A DNA stretch of 54,607 nt from Spirochaetota bacterium (lineage in GTDB: Bacteria; Spirochaetota; UBA4802; UB4802). The stretch spans positions 1 through 54,607 of the forward strand of contig JARYLT010000011.1 of NCBI GenBank assembly GCA_029907515.1, written 5' to 3'. This document shows, piece after piece, positions 35,412 to 45,795 of the stretch (its first letter is position 1; every line of letters begins with the position of its first letter). Made by a program: the position numbers and the translations under genes. A model generated the notes under the pieces. It was not told the origin of the DNA, searched no databases, and saw only the letters and a program-made list of their open reading frames with translations.

Positions 35412-37583
35412 ATGGATGTATCATACAATCTATTAAACCTGACAGGCAAGGCAATTGATATACTGGCAAAGTTCAGTAAGGCTGATATACGGGTACATGA
35501 TGTTGATAGAATTCCAAAAGCTCCTGTAGTATTTGTGGTAAATCATTTCACCCGTATGGAAACATTCTTTTTACCCAATGTGATTCATAAAATTACAGGG
35601 AAATATATTTATTCACTTGCTCATCATAGCTTCTTTGTTGGTGGATTTGGTAAATTCATGGAAAAGGTGGGGGCAGTGTCAACTAAAGACCCTCTGCGGG
35701 ATGTAAAGTTTATTGGAGCATTGCTTCGTGGTGATATGGATTGCATCATATTCCCCGAAGGTCAGATGGTTAAGGATAAAAAACTCGTAGAGCGTGGGAA
35801 ATATATGGTGTACAATTCGGGGATACGAAGGCCCCCGCATACCGGAGCAGCTTTTATTGCATTACGTGCACAATTTTACAGGGAAGAGCTGAAAAGTTGC
35901 AAAGAGCGCAATGCCTGTGATGAGCTTAACAACCTGATGGCCCATTTTGGAATATCTGAACAGGAACTATCGCACATAACAAACCAGGAAACGTATATAG
36001 TGCCTGTCAACATTACCTATTTTCCAATCAGAGCTCGTGCCAATATACTTAATAAAATTGCAAACAAACTGGTTAAAGCTCTACCGGAGCGTATTGAAGA
36101 AGAACTTGAAGTTGAAGGAACAATGCTTGTTGAAGGAGTAGATATTGATATTAATTTTGGTAATCCCATTGCAATAAGCCCATATTTAAAAAGCTATCTT
36201 GCAAAACAAAAAATTAAAAGTAAGAAATTGTATCTGGATCCTCAGGAGTTGCAATCTGATGTGGTGCTTAGAAAAATAGCTATTGATATCATGTACAGGT
36301 ATATGCGTGACATTTATGCTATGACAACCCTTAATCATGATCATATATTTTCGTATTTTTTAACAAAAACAAAGAACAGAATCAAAGAAACTGATTTTAA
36401 AACGAAAGCGTATTGTGCGATAGAAGCTATAAAAAAAGTGAATCTGGCTACATGTCACACTTCACTTCAGCTGAAGCAAGGGTATCTGTTAACCGATGAC
36501 CCACATGGCAGATACAATGATTTTATAGATGCAGCAAAATCTGAAGGGTTAATTTCAATCAAGGATGGGTTTATCTACAAAAATAAGGAAAAGTTTTCCA
36601 GATTGTATGAATTTCACACCATACGAAAAGATAACATTGTTGAAGTTTTAAAAAACGAGATTGAGCCATTGGAGCAGGTAATTAAAAAGCTTGATAGAGT
36701 TTTCTGGACTCCAATGTTTTGTATTCGAAGAAAGCTTGTTAAAAGTTTTTATAAAAGAGATAGAGAAATATTTGAAAAAGACTATAAGGAATTCTTCAAA
36801 CAGGGTGAAACTAAACCAAAGCATATCGGAATGCCTTTCTATAAAAAAAGATGGTTTGCTCGCACCGGCATTGTGCTTGTTCATGGATATATGGCAGCAC
36901 CTGAAGAGATGCGACAGTTAGCTGAATTTCTGTATAAAAAAGGGTATACCGTATATTGTGCACGATTGCGCGGACATGGCACTTCGCCGGAGGATCTGGC
37001 AACGCGAAGCTGGGAAGAGTGGTATGAATCGGTAAACAGAAGCTACATAGTTGTAAAATACAGTGTAAAAAAAGTTTTTATATGTGGATTTTCAACGGGT
37101 GCTGGTTTAACACTTTTACATGCTGCCAATAAAAAAGATGCGTTACAGGGAGCAATAGCAATCAGTGCACCTTACCGATTACAGAATATTGCTGCAGGAC
37201 TTGCACCAGTAGTGGATACCTGGAATAAATTTCTTTCATTTTTAAAAATAAAAAAAATTGGCAGAATGGATTTTATTCCCAATCATCCGGATAATCCTGA
37301 TATTAACTATCTCAGGAATCCTGTTTCAGGTATTCATCAGATGGAATTATTAATGAGCCTGGTTGAAAAGCGGCTGGCTGATATATCAATACCGGTGTTG
37401 ATTATGCAGGGTGCAGGGGATAAAACGGTTGATCCAAAAGGTGCGTTTGAGATGTTTATGAAGATTGCCTCGGAAAAAAAGGAATTTACCATGGTGCATT
37501 CAAAAAGCCATGGGATTACCCGAGGTGAAGAAGGCAAAGTGGTAGCACGGAGAGTGGCTGCAAATATTAAAGATTATGCGTGA
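35412..37583 (+). CDS. PlsC-type acyltransferase fused to an alpha/beta hydrolase
   Basis: The N-terminal third (about 30-250) is a glycerolipid acyltransferase: motif I NHFTRME (His45) and FPEG in motif III. Motif I normally ends in Asp; here Glu50 replaces it. A middle helical region of about 230 residues is unassigned. The C-terminal third (about 475-723) is a serine hydrolase of the monoglyceride-lipase type: VLVHGYMAAPEE oxyanion loop, nucleophile GFSTGAG, Asp in GAGDKTVDP and His in KSHGI. One chain could thus both acylate and deacylate lipids. ATG 35412 has AGG eight bases upstream. It ends 21 bases from the convergent outer-membrane gene. Confidence 0.82.
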   Translation: MDVSYNLLNLTGKAIDILAKFSKADIRVHDVDRIPKAPVVFVVNHFTRMETFFLPNVIHKITGKYIYSLAHHSFFVGGFGKFMEKVGAVSTKDPLRDVKFIGALLRGDMDCIIFPEGQMVKDKKLVERGKYMVYNSGIRRPPHTGAAFIALRAQFYREELKSCKERNACDELNNLMAHFGISEQELSHITNQETYIVPVNITYFPIRARANILNKIANKLVKALPERIEEELEVEGTMLVEGVDIDINFGNPIAISPYLKSYLAKQKIKSKKLYLDPQELQSDVVLRKIAIDIMYRYMRDIYAMTTLNHDHIFSYFLTKTKNRIKETDFKTKAYCAIEAIKKVNLATCHTSLQLKQGYLLTDDPHGRYNDFIDAAKSEGLISIKDGFIYKNKEKFSRLYEFHTIRKDNIVEVLKNEIEPLEQVIKKLDRVFWTPMFCIRRKLVKSFYKRDREIFEKDYKEFFKQGETKPKHIGMPFYKKRWFARTGIVLVHGYMAAPEEMRQLAEFLYKKGYTVYCARLRGHGTSPEDLATRSWEEWYESVNRSYIVVKYSVKKVFICGFSTGAGLTLLHAANKKDALQGAIAISAPYRLQNIAAGLAPVVDTWNKFLSFLKIKKIGRMDFIPNHPDNPDINYLRNPVSGIHQMELLMSLVEKRLADISIPVLIMQGAGDKTVDPKGAFEMFMKIASEKKEFTMVHSKSHGITRGEEGKVVARRVAANIKDYA

Positions 37584-37604
37584 GCATGACATACATGCAG
37601 AAAC

Positions 37605-38885
37605 TTACAATCTATATGATAGACCTGCACCAACTGTTATATTCCATGAAGTTGTTTTTATCTTTGCATCCAGAGAAACTGTATCTTCAGTATGGTAATA
37701 GGATTCAAAAGAAGAATTGTTAATTAGTAGCAATGTTGAAAGTATAACCGTAGAGGATAACGAGTAATTTGAGCCAAAGGTTATTAATACTAAATTGAAT
37801 TTGCCTTTTCCATAGCTTTTGGAACTTCCTGCGGTATTGATAAAATGGAAGAATGCAGCACCTGCCATACATTCAAATGTTTCTGTAAATGAATACTGTA
37901 TACCAGCTTTAGCATTAATAATTGTATCATTATGGATGGTTACTGATGAATGGTTTATTGCTGGTAGTGGGTTATCCGTTACGTTTATATCTGTGTTGGT
38001 ATAGGAAGAAGGGAGCAGTAATCCAAATTCAAGCGCAATGCCAGTTTGTGGCAGTATTTTTGCATACCCACCTGCAACTATCTGTGGCCCCTCAGACTGC
38101 TGAAAATCCCATTTGTCGCTATATGAAAGATCAGTTGTACTGAAGTCAGCTTCTGCTTTCTTTTTTATACATTTGATAGTGGAAGGGATAAATCGTAATC
38201 CCACCTGCGAATCATTACCTGTTAGTAACAATCCAAAAGAAGGCTGAATGATAACACCATATTCCTGCTTTGTGTAGGAGTAACTGGTTCCTAATGAATT
38301 ATTATTATCAGTTTTTTTATTTGAAAAAAATGGTGTTGTTGTCAGTTGAATACCTGCATAGTTATTGTCTAAAAGTTTCCAGCCATATGCAATAGTCAAT
38401 GTTGGGTTTATTTCATTGGTTGTGGTTGTTTCTGTTTGTTCAAATGATAATGATGTGGGAGGAGGTGTGGGATTTGGAATGCTGCCATATATCTTCTGAG
38501 TATCTTTCTTTCGTAAATAAAAATTTTCCTTTGAGGACAGACTGTAGCCCAGTATACCTCTACCTGATGGTCTGGCATACCCTGCAAAAAGTGAAAAGGC
38601 GTAATAGTAATCATTTGACTGTTCAATTGAAGAAATATCCATAACGGGTGTATGAAATTCAGGGTTTGCATCTTCGTTATAATATGTATTCCCCATGATG
38701 TAGAATGATGTTGTTGCTGCTGATATTGTTCCAAGCAAAGCAGGGTTTCGTGTTGTATCAATAGCTCCTTCGGAAGTGACTGTGGATATACCCCCCATTG
38801 CCGTACCATGAATCTGGGCACTGACATGTACAGAAAAACTTAATATACCTAATAATATCAATAATTTCTTCACAGACCGCCCCAT
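37605..38885 (-). CDS. outer-membrane protein, FadL/OmpP1-like
   Basis: A signal peptide ends near VSAQ. The mature start GTAMGGISTVTSEGAIDTTRNPALLG follows the FadL/TodX and PorV-like pattern, in which an N-terminal plug sits inside a barrel. Many amphipathic strands follow up to a C-terminal GAGLSYRL. FadL relatives pass hydrophobic compounds across the outer membrane, which would fit the acyl-CoA synthetase and lipid enzymes nearby, but the similarity is loose. It lies 37 bases after lon, so it is probably co-transcribed with dedA and lon. 426 residues. Confidence 0.68.
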   Translation of the reverse strand: MGRSVKKLLILLGILSFSVHVSAQIHGTAMGGISTVTSEGAIDTTRNPALLGTISAATTSFYIMGNTYYNEDANPEFHTPVMDISSIEQSNDYYYAFSLFAGYARPSGRGILGYSLSSKENFYLRKKDTQKIYGSIPNPTPPPTSLSFEQTETTTTNEINPTLTIAYGWKLLDNNYAGIQLTTTPFFSNKKTDNNNSLGTSYSYTKQEYGVIIQPSFGLLLTGNDSQVGLRFIPSTIKCIKKKAEADFSTTDLSYSDKWDFQQSEGPQIVAGGYAKILPQTGIALEFGLLLPSSYTNTDINVTDNPLPAINHSSVTIHNDTIINAKAGIQYSFTETFECMAGAAFFHFINTAGSSKSYGKGKFNLVLITFGSNYSLSSTVILSTLLLINNSSFESYYHTEDTVSLDAKIKTTSWNITVGAGLSYRL

Positions 38886-38922
38886 CTTCTTGTATATTAC
38901 ACAAAGTAACGAGTAAAATAAG

Positions 38923-41322
38923 TTACTTAAATACTATATCAAACACTTCGTTAACATGGGCAACAAAATATAGTGACAACCCCCGGGTAATGTGCGATGG
39001 TATATCACCCATTTCTTTCTTGTTTTCCAGAGGTATAATCACTGTATTGCATTGTTCACGTTTTGCTGCAATAAGCTTTTCTTTAATTCCGCCCACAGGT
39101 AATACCCTGCCTGAAAGCGTCAACTCACCGGTCATGGCTATACGTTTTGTAACCGGTATATGCTTTACAAGTGAATAAAGCGCTGATGCCATTGTTATTC
39201 CAGCTGAAGGACCATCTTTTGGTATGGCTCCTGCGGGAATATGAATGTGGATAGTATTCTTAATGAAAAAGTCAGTTGCCTGGGTGTCATCACTAAAATA
39301 ATTTTTAATATAATTATAAGCGATAGTTGCTGATTCCTTCATCACATCGCCAATATTACCTGTAAGCGTCAAAGTGGAAGAACCCTGTGCTGGCGTGGAA
39401 AGTGCCTCAACCAGAAGAACTGAACCACCTGTCGATGTCCAGGCAAGTCCTATTGCAATACCAGGTTTTAGTTTATCGGGTATGGTGTCCCCGGTATAAT
39501 ACTCCGGTCCAAGTAATGAGCGTATTGATTCTTCATCAAGATGATGAGGGAATGAATCATCTTTTTTAACAATTGATTTTGCCTTTTTCCTGCAGAGGCG
39601 TTCCAACTGTCTATCCAGATTTCTAACCCCTGCCTCACGTGCCCAGCCATTTATAATGTAGAAGAAAGCGTTCCTGTCCAGTTCAATGGAATTTTTTGGC
39701 AAACCATGCTTTTTAAGCTGTTTGGGTAAAAGAAAATGTTTTGCAATTTTGTATTTTTCTTCAGCAATATAGCCGGGAATGCGTATAACTTCCATGCGGT
39801 CAAGTAAAACATCGGGTATGGTGTCGGTGGTATTGGCAGTGGTAATGAAAAGTACTTTTGAAAGGTCAAATGGCATATCGATGTAATGATCCCTGAATGA
39901 ATGGTTTTGTTCATAATCAAGGACTTCCAGAAGCGAAGCTGCCGGATCTCCCTGATAACTCTGATACAGTTTATCAATTTCATCAAGCATGAACACAGGA
40001 TTTTTAGATTTGCATATCTTCAAGCCCTGGATTATTTTTCCAGGCATTGCCCCAATATAGGTACGGCGATGACCTTTTATTTCGGCTTCGTCACGTATGC
40101 CACCCAACGATACCCTGAAGAATGTACGTTTTAAGGAATCAGCTATAGCCTGTCCCAGTGATGTTTTCCCAACTCCCGGAGGGCCAACAAGGCATAGTAT
40201 TGAGCCTCCGGAATCAGGTTTTAGCATCCTGACCGCTAAAAACTCCAATATGCGTTCTTTGACATCATCAAGCCCGTAATGGCTTTTCTTTAAGATTTTT
40301 TCCGCCCGTGTAATATCAAGGCAATCTTCTGTATACGTATTCCATGGCAGGGATAGAACAGTATCCAGATAGGTGCGGGCAATAATATATTCGGGTGTGT
40401 TTGATTCAATATAATAAAGACGGTTAAGCTCATCCTGTATTTTTTCTTTTGGCTCACCCTTGAGATTCAGCGTTTCAATTTTTGATTTCATCTGCTGAAT
40501 TTCGTTGCTACGGTCATCATCAAGCCCTAATTCCTGTTTGATTATCTTTAGCTGCTCACGTAAAAAATAATCCCGTTGCTGTTTGTATATTTTTTCGTTT
40601 ATCTGGTTCTGTATTTTACGCTGAACAGAAACTACTTCCAGCTCCTTTTGCAAAAGTACCAGTACCTTTTCAAGGCGCTTTTTTACATTAATTGTCTCCA
40701 GAATATTCTGGTATTCCTGTTTTTCTAAATTTAATATTGATGTAACAAAGTCAGCTATTCGGCCGGGCTCATCAACATTCAGCATGGTAAGTTTCATCTC
40801 TTCTGTAAATAGAGGGTTGCTTTCAGAAAGAATTTTAAGCTGGCTCAAAATAGCCCGGGTTAATGCCTTGATTTCAAGGTTTTTTGGATTTGCTTTGTCA
40901 TAGATGTATTCAACTTTTGCAATGATACTTTTTTTATCATCGATAATTTTAGTGATTCTGAACCGACAGATACTGTTTATCAGGACATTAATGCTTTCAT
41001 CAGGAAGATTAATCTTTTTGATTATCTTTGCTGCGGTACCAAACATCTCTATGTCATCTATCTCCACGTCTTCAACATCATCATCTTTCAATACAGCTAA
41101 ACCAATAGCTCGTGAGGTGTTTAATGCATCATCAATTGAGCGCATGAACCGAGGTTTTGCAATGATAAGCGGAGTTATGATACCTGGAAATATGGGCCTG
41201 TATCGTACAGGTATGATGTGTATGGTAGAAGGTAGATTGGTATCAATCTTTGATAGATCGCTGGCAAGTATTGTATTTTCTATCTGGATGGTGTCATTAT
41301 CAAAGTATTCTTCAAAATTCAT
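38923..41322 (-). CDS. lon: ATP-dependent protease Lon
   Basis: A hexameric AAA+ protease degrading damaged and regulatory proteins in the cytosol. The N-terminal substrate domain (about 30-230) starts IHIIPVRYRPIFPGI; the ATPase has Walker A GPPGVGKTSLG and Walker B VFMLDEIDK; the protease domain has the catalytic Ser in PKDGPSAGIT and Lys in GGIKEKLIAAKR. The 799 residues are the normal bacterial length. GGAG precedes the ATG. It sits between dedA (38 bases upstream) and an outer-membrane protein gene. Confidence 0.97.
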   Translation of the reverse strand: MNFEEYFDNDTIQIENTILASDLSKIDTNLPSTIHIIPVRYRPIFPGIITPLIIAKPRFMRSIDDALNTSRAIGLAVLKDDDVEDVEIDDIEMFGTAAKIIKKINLPDESINVLINSICRFRITKIIDDKKSIIAKVEYIYDKANPKNLEIKALTRAILSQLKILSESNPLFTEEMKLTMLNVDEPGRIADFVTSILNLEKQEYQNILETINVKKRLEKVLVLLQKELEVVSVQRKIQNQINEKIYKQQRDYFLREQLKIIKQELGLDDDRSNEIQQMKSKIETLNLKGEPKEKIQDELNRLYYIESNTPEYIIARTYLDTVLSLPWNTYTEDCLDITRAEKILKKSHYGLDDVKERILEFLAVRMLKPDSGGSILCLVGPPGVGKTSLGQAIADSLKRTFFRVSLGGIRDEAEIKGHRRTYIGAMPGKIIQGLKICKSKNPVFMLDEIDKLYQSYQGDPAASLLEVLDYEQNHSFRDHYIDMPFDLSKVLFITTANTTDTIPDVLLDRMEVIRIPGYIAEEKYKIAKHFLLPKQLKKHGLPKNSIELDRNAFFYIINGWAREAGVRNLDRQLERLCRKKAKSIVKKDDSFPHHLDEESIRSLLGPEYYTGDTIPDKLKPGIAIGLAWTSTGGSVLLVEALSTPAQGSSTLTLTGNIGDVMKESATIAYNYIKNYFSDDTQATDFFIKNTIHIHIPAGAIPKDGPSAGITMASALYSLVKHIPVTKRIAMTGELTLSGRVLPVGGIKEKLIAAKREQCNTVIIPLENKKEMGDIPSHITRGLSLYFVAHVNEVFDIVFK

Positions 41323-41360
41323 TAATTATCTCCACAGAAGCATACATAATTTTAATAGTA

Positions 41361-42002
41361 TCAGAATAATTGTTTTTTGGCTACATATTTTTTTAATTTA
41401 ATGAAAAAGTAGATTATCACAAGACATAATAAAAGTAGCACTATTACTTTGCTATATTGTGATAACAGGTGGCTAACTTTACCCTGTACTGTAAGCCAGT
41501 TGTTCCCCAATGAATATCCTAAGTATATAAGAATAAGATTCCATATAGATGAACTGATAAATGAAAACAACAGAACTTTATATGTGGATAAATTTGAAAA
41601 GCCTGCAGTCAAAGATATAACACTGCGAATACCGGGTAAAAACCGGTTGGCTAAAACCAACCATATTCCGTACATCTGTACCCATTGCTCAGCTTTTACT
41701 ATAGCTTCTTTTTTGAAGAAAGTAAAGTTTTTTTTGATGAGTAGCTCTTTGCCAAAAAACTTACCAACCAGAAAAAGAAGTGTAAATCCTATAACCGAAC
41801 CAAGCGTTGTTGACAGGTAAACCCAGAAAAAATGTAATTTACCTGTTCCAACCATGAAAGCACCAAACGCAGTAACAACATCACCGGGTACAGGCGGAAT
41901 CAGGTTTTCCAGTATAGCAGAAATGCACAGAAGTAGATACAGTAACGGATTGCTTTTACTATCTAATAACACTGGCAGCTGTTGTATAAGGTTATCTAAC
42001 AT
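41361..42002 (-). CDS. DedA-family membrane protein
   Basis: A polytopic inner-membrane protein of about 213 residues with DedA (SNARE-associated) motifs: ENLIPPVPGDVVTAFGAF, the re-entrant G.....G..LG, RFLPGIRSVISLTAGF and the late SSSIWNLILIYLGYSLG. DedA proteins recycle lipid carriers such as undecaprenyl phosphate or phosphatidylethanolamine in some bacteria. The acidic (PGD) and basic (R in RFLPGIR) residues needed for proton-coupled flipping are present. It heads the dedA-lon-outer-membrane-protein group. Confidence 0.9.
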   Translation of the reverse strand: MLDNLIQQLPVLLDSKSNPLLYLLLCISAILENLIPPVPGDVVTAFGAFMVGTGKLHFFWVYLSTTLGSVIGFTLLFLVGKFFGKELLIKKNFTFFKKEAIVKAEQWVQMYGIWLVLANRFLPGIRSVISLTAGFSNLSTYKVLLFSFISSSIWNLILIYLGYSLGNNWLTVQGKVSHLLSQYSKVIVLLLLCLVIIYFFIKLKKYVAKKQLF

Positions 42003-42499
42003 AACAATACATTCTTTGGTAAATTTCAGGAATTATAGATGTACTTACTGTAAAAAATAATTTACCTGTTATTATTAGAACTTCTATATTGATACTCAGT
42101 GCATTGATTATGGTATATTATGTAACATTGTGACTGATTGTTGCAAATAATATAAACAGGTATTAAAAAAAATTTGATTTACTTGTTATAATGTTATTGT
42201 TCAAGTGGATAGAAAATCTTTCATAAAGACGACACTATAATGTTCTCATTATTTTGTCAAGTATGCTTATTCATTATATAATTTTACATTGAAGTAGGTT
42301 AAAAAGATAATAAGTGTTTGGTGAGCTGGTCATATTTATTATGTGCAAATCCAATTGTATTAAATTATTGACAATGTTATATTGATATACGATTTTAATA
42401 TATTGTTCTGAGTTGAAAGCAAAGAATCAAAAGTTCCAAACAACGATATTCTTCATGTACGTAACTTTACACTGAATTCTGTTTTTAAAGGAGATGATG
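42003..42499. other. 497-base intergenic region
   Basis: Strongly AT-rich spacer between divergent dedA and a plus-strand lipoprotein gene. A TTGACA occurs at 42368-42373 but no good -10 stands at 16-18 bases. AAGGAG at 42488-42493 is the ribosome site of the next gene. I see no gene or repeat in it. Confidence 0.55.
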
Positions 42500-43033
42500 A
42501 TGTTTATGAGGAAATATATACTATTTATTGTGGTAATAACCATGATAGCATGCAGTACAGCAACTGTTAAAGAAAAGGAAGATCCATTTGCACAGGATAA
42601 TAAAAAGTTTCTTGAAGAAAAAAGTGGTACGGAGCTTTTCAGGGTATTAATAACCCCTGATAGTTATCAGGTAGTTCAATTGAAATATCACGATAAAATC
42701 ACACGCAATAATGATGAAAGTGGCGATAAGTACATACTCGAAGAAGTAGCACAGTATAATCAAATTGATGAAGCACGCGAGGGTATAGTGACAGTTTGGT
42801 TATTCCCTGATTCAGGTGCAATAATGAAAATACGACCAACTCAACTTACATTCCTGGTTGAACTGGATAACCTTATTGTTCAGGATCTGCAGCGATGGAC
42901 ATTTTCATTTCCCGAAAAAACAATTGAACCAACAAAATTTGATGTAAAATACAGGATAGTGCTCAGAAAAAAACTTTCTGATGAAGAAATAATGCAGCAG
43001 ATCAGAGAAAAAATAAAAGATAAAACACAATAA
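42500..43033 (+). CDS. lipoprotein, function unknown
   Basis: The signal ends in ITMIACS, a fair lipobox, so Cys is lipidated. The mature part of about 160 residues has a beta-rich C-terminal half (GIVTVWLFPDSG, KIRPTQLTFLVELDNLIVQD, FDVKYRIVLRKKLSDEE). No family is recognised. Four in-frame ATGs crowd the start (42494, 42497, 42500, 42506); the AAGGAG ending at 42493 fits 42500 best. It converges on the SpiroCoCo gene, nine bases away. Confidence 0.72.
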   Translation: MFMRKYILFIVVITMIACSTATVKEKEDPFAQDNKKFLEEKSGTELFRVLITPDSYQVVQLKYHDKITRNNDESGDKYILEEVAQYNQIDEAREGIVTVWLFPDSGAIMKIRPTQLTFLVELDNLIVQDLQRWTFSFPEKTIEPTKFDVKYRIVLRKKLSDEEIMQQIREKIKDKTQ

Positions 43034-43042
43034 AAAATACCA

Positions 43043-45463
43043 TTACATGGAAGAAGTATTTATTATCAGTCTCACTGCGTTCTCGTCAATTAAAAGTTTG
43101 TTGGCTATTTCCTGAGAACTCCATCCTTTATTGGATAGCTCACGAACAGTTTTTATTAGCCTCTCGTTGATATTGACGTTTGGGATGCCTTTAATCTCTT
43201 TGCCAATAACTGTGTTACTTTCTATAGCTTTAAGAAAATCAGCAAACTGTTTCATGCGCTTATCGGTTTCAGTAAACATGAGTTGCAGGCGGTTATCGGT
43301 CTGGCTAATTTCATCACGCATATCTTCTAATTTCTGGAACATGGCATTTACCTGTTTGATGCGCTCTTCTATGTGTGCAGTGAGGCTTTCAAGTTCGGCA
43401 AAATGCTCCTTAACTTCTCTAATTTCCTGCTCACGCGTTTTAAGAATAAGTGTATTTTCTTCAATACTATGCAGGTATCCGGTGAGACGCTCAATCTTCT
43501 TTTCTGATTTTTCAACTGTTGACTGAAATGCTTTTATTCTTGTTTCAATTGATTTCATGATAAGGTCAGCTTTATTGACCGATTCTAAATTTTTGGTTAT
43601 GGTAGTTTCATATTCCTGTAATTCGTGAATTCTGTTTTCCAGATCATTATACACTTTTGCCAGAGCATCAATACGGGCATTGAATTGGTCAATTTTTAGC
43701 ATGCCGTCCTGTAAAGAATCAGCCTTAATGGAAATCATGTCAGCTAATTCCATAAGAGCTTTAATTTCAGATTCAACGGTCGCAAGCTTTTCTTTTCGTG
43801 ATTCAAATACCTTCAGCTCACGCTCAACAGTCCTGCGAATAGCCTTGATTGATTCAGCTTTTTCCAGAAATTCATCTAATTTTTTTGATTCTTCACGTGA
43901 TTGGGCAAGTATGGTATTGAGTTCGGTTAAGGCGCTCTGAACGGTTTTGAGCATATCATCCGTTCGGGTAAAAATTTTGTGGTTTTCTTCCAGACTTAAA
44001 AGCTCTTCTTTCATTGATGCAATATGCTGGCTCATGGTATCAAATTCAGTTTTAGCTTCAGCTATCTTTGACTCAATTGATTGATGCACCTGCCGTTCAA
44101 TCTGGATTGCCCGCTCGGTTAGATTCTGGAAGCGCAATTCTATGGCCTGATATTCAGTAACTAACGTTTTAAGCTGTTCTTCTGATTTGTCTACCAGCCG
44201 GTGTTCCATCTCAATAAATTTTTCACCAAACTCCTCAATTCGGGATTTGATGTCTTCAGCCTCTTTCCGCGCAGCTTTTACAATTTCATCTTTTTTAGAG
44301 ATTGCATGGAGGTTTAATGTATCAAAAGCTGTCCTAATTTTGTTAACTTCTTCATCAAATGATGCAATGAGCTGAGCTTTTGATTCATCTATATTTTGTT
44401 CAATTAAACGCAGTTTATCATATACTTTTTCAATGTCGCCGTTGACCTGTTCAAGTAAGTCTTGGCGCATATCCTTAAATTCTTTCAATGAATTTGCTAT
44501 GCTGGTTTTCACATCATTTGCTTTTTCTTTGAGGTCAGCAAAAATACTGTTTTCAACGTCAGTAATGGAAGATTTAAGTTCCAAAATCTGGTCGCTAACC
44601 TCGGCAAGTTCTTTTCGCATTGATGTGGTTGAGGTTATCCTTATCTGGTCAAGATCCTGTTCAAAGTCTTCAATGGATTTAGCCAGTGTTGCAATTTTCT
44701 GATTTAAGTCAGTAAATACACGGCGTTCAGCTGATTCCACTCGCTGTTCAATTGAGTCAACCGATTTTGTTACCGTATCTATCTTTAAGCGTATATTTTC
44801 AAGAATTGCATCACCGGTATTGGTTATGTTTTGTTCCATGCGCGATAGCGACTCCGAAAAGTTGCGGGTAAGAAGGTCAATCTTTTCCTGAGAAGCTAAG
44901 AGAATCCGTTCTTCTTTTATATTAATAGAATCACGGAGTTTATTAATCTGTTCAGCAATTTCTTCCGATAGTTCCCGTGAGCGTTCGCGAACCTTGTCAT
45001 TGAAGGTTTGCAATACTACCGAAGTTTCTTTTTCTAATTTGGAAAGGTTGTCGGTAAGGTAATTAATTTTTTTGGCTATATCGCCAAAACTTGCCCGGGA
45101 TGCGGCAATATATTCTATCTGCTGATTGACATCGCGAGCCGCATTTGAAATGACTTTCAGATCTTCTTCCACTTTTTTAAGGTTTGTTTTTTCAATATCA
45201 AGGCCTTTAAGCTTTTCTTCAATTTCTGCAATTGAACCATTGAGATGATTGCTAAGTGCCTGGGCTTTTTTTAGCATGATATCCAGTTCAATAGTAGAAT
45301 CATTGAACTTGCGTTCTTCTTCCTGGGCTAACTTTTTAAAGTCATCCAGCACTTTTGATGTATATCGTTTAACTTTAGTTATTCGTAAGTTGGAGCGGTC
45401 AAGACGCCGGAAGAAGAGTATCATAAATAAACAGGATACCAGCGTCACAATATTCCATATCAT
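43043..45463 (-). CDS. SpiroCoCo-family coiled-coil protein
   Basis: An N-terminal membrane helix (MIWNIVTLVSCLFMILFFRRLDR) anchors about 700 residues of almost unbroken coiled coil, such as LKEFKDMRQDLLEQVNGDIEKVYDKL and FAELESLTAHIEERIKQVN. A short C-terminal helix-turn-helix-like tail follows (INERLIKTVRELSNKGWSSQEIANKL). The layout matches the SpiroCoCo proteins known from Leptospira and Treponema, possibly linked to cell shape or the cytoskeleton. AAGGAG stands before ATG 45463. 806 residues. The coil holds two ARCTATCG-like words. Confidence 0.87.
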   Translation of the reverse strand: MIWNIVTLVSCLFMILFFRRLDRSNLRITKVKRYTSKVLDDFKKLAQEEERKFNDSTIELDIMLKKAQALSNHLNGSIAEIEEKLKGLDIEKTNLKKVEEDLKVISNAARDVNQQIEYIAASRASFGDIAKKINYLTDNLSKLEKETSVVLQTFNDKVRERSRELSEEIAEQINKLRDSINIKEERILLASQEKIDLLTRNFSESLSRMEQNITNTGDAILENIRLKIDTVTKSVDSIEQRVESAERRVFTDLNQKIATLAKSIEDFEQDLDQIRITSTTSMRKELAEVSDQILELKSSITDVENSIFADLKEKANDVKTSIANSLKEFKDMRQDLLEQVNGDIEKVYDKLRLIEQNIDESKAQLIASFDEEVNKIRTAFDTLNLHAISKKDEIVKAARKEAEDIKSRIEEFGEKFIEMEHRLVDKSEEQLKTLVTEYQAIELRFQNLTERAIQIERQVHQSIESKIAEAKTEFDTMSQHIASMKEELLSLEENHKIFTRTDDMLKTVQSALTELNTILAQSREESKKLDEFLEKAESIKAIRRTVERELKVFESRKEKLATVESEIKALMELADMISIKADSLQDGMLKIDQFNARIDALAKVYNDLENRIHELQEYETTITKNLESVNKADLIMKSIETRIKAFQSTVEKSEKKIERLTGYLHSIEENTLILKTREQEIREVKEHFAELESLTAHIEERIKQVNAMFQKLEDMRDEISQTDNRLQLMFTETDKRMKQFADFLKAIESNTVIGKEIKGIPNVNINERLIKTVRELSNKGWSSQEIANKLLIDENAVRLIINTSSM

Positions 45464-45795
45464 TGTTTAACACTCCTTTTATATGAAAATTAACTGCAAG
45501 CACCACTACAATCATGAAAACTATATTCCCTTTACAAAGATTTAATTTTAGTCTTTGCACGATGGAATATAGAGAACAAAAAATCACACTTTTTACATTA
45601 AAATTATACATAAAACAATTAATTAAATTTGTCAACATAATTTTATGTCACATTAAAAAATGATTGACTTCACTTTAAAAAATATGAATGTGGCCAAAAA
45701 TTTAAACTATAAACCATTGGTTGTATTTAGGGCGGTAAAGATTTTTAATGCTTTTATTTGGTTTTGAAAAACTTACATAGATTGGTCATGCGGTG
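45464..45795. other. 332-base intergenic region
   Basis: AT-rich divergent spacer. TTGACT at 45664-45669 has no -10 at the right distance. No gene, repeat or clear promoter is seen. Confidence 0.5.

Noticed and set aside
42368-42396. TTGACA as a promoter for the lipoprotein gene
   Set aside because: No hexamer near 16-18 bases downstream matches a -10 box well.
44000-45463. SpiroCoCo coil as a chemoreceptor or SMC protein
   Set aside because: It has no MCP hairpin and no Walker motifs; the N-terminal anchor and C-terminal tail fit SpiroCoCo.
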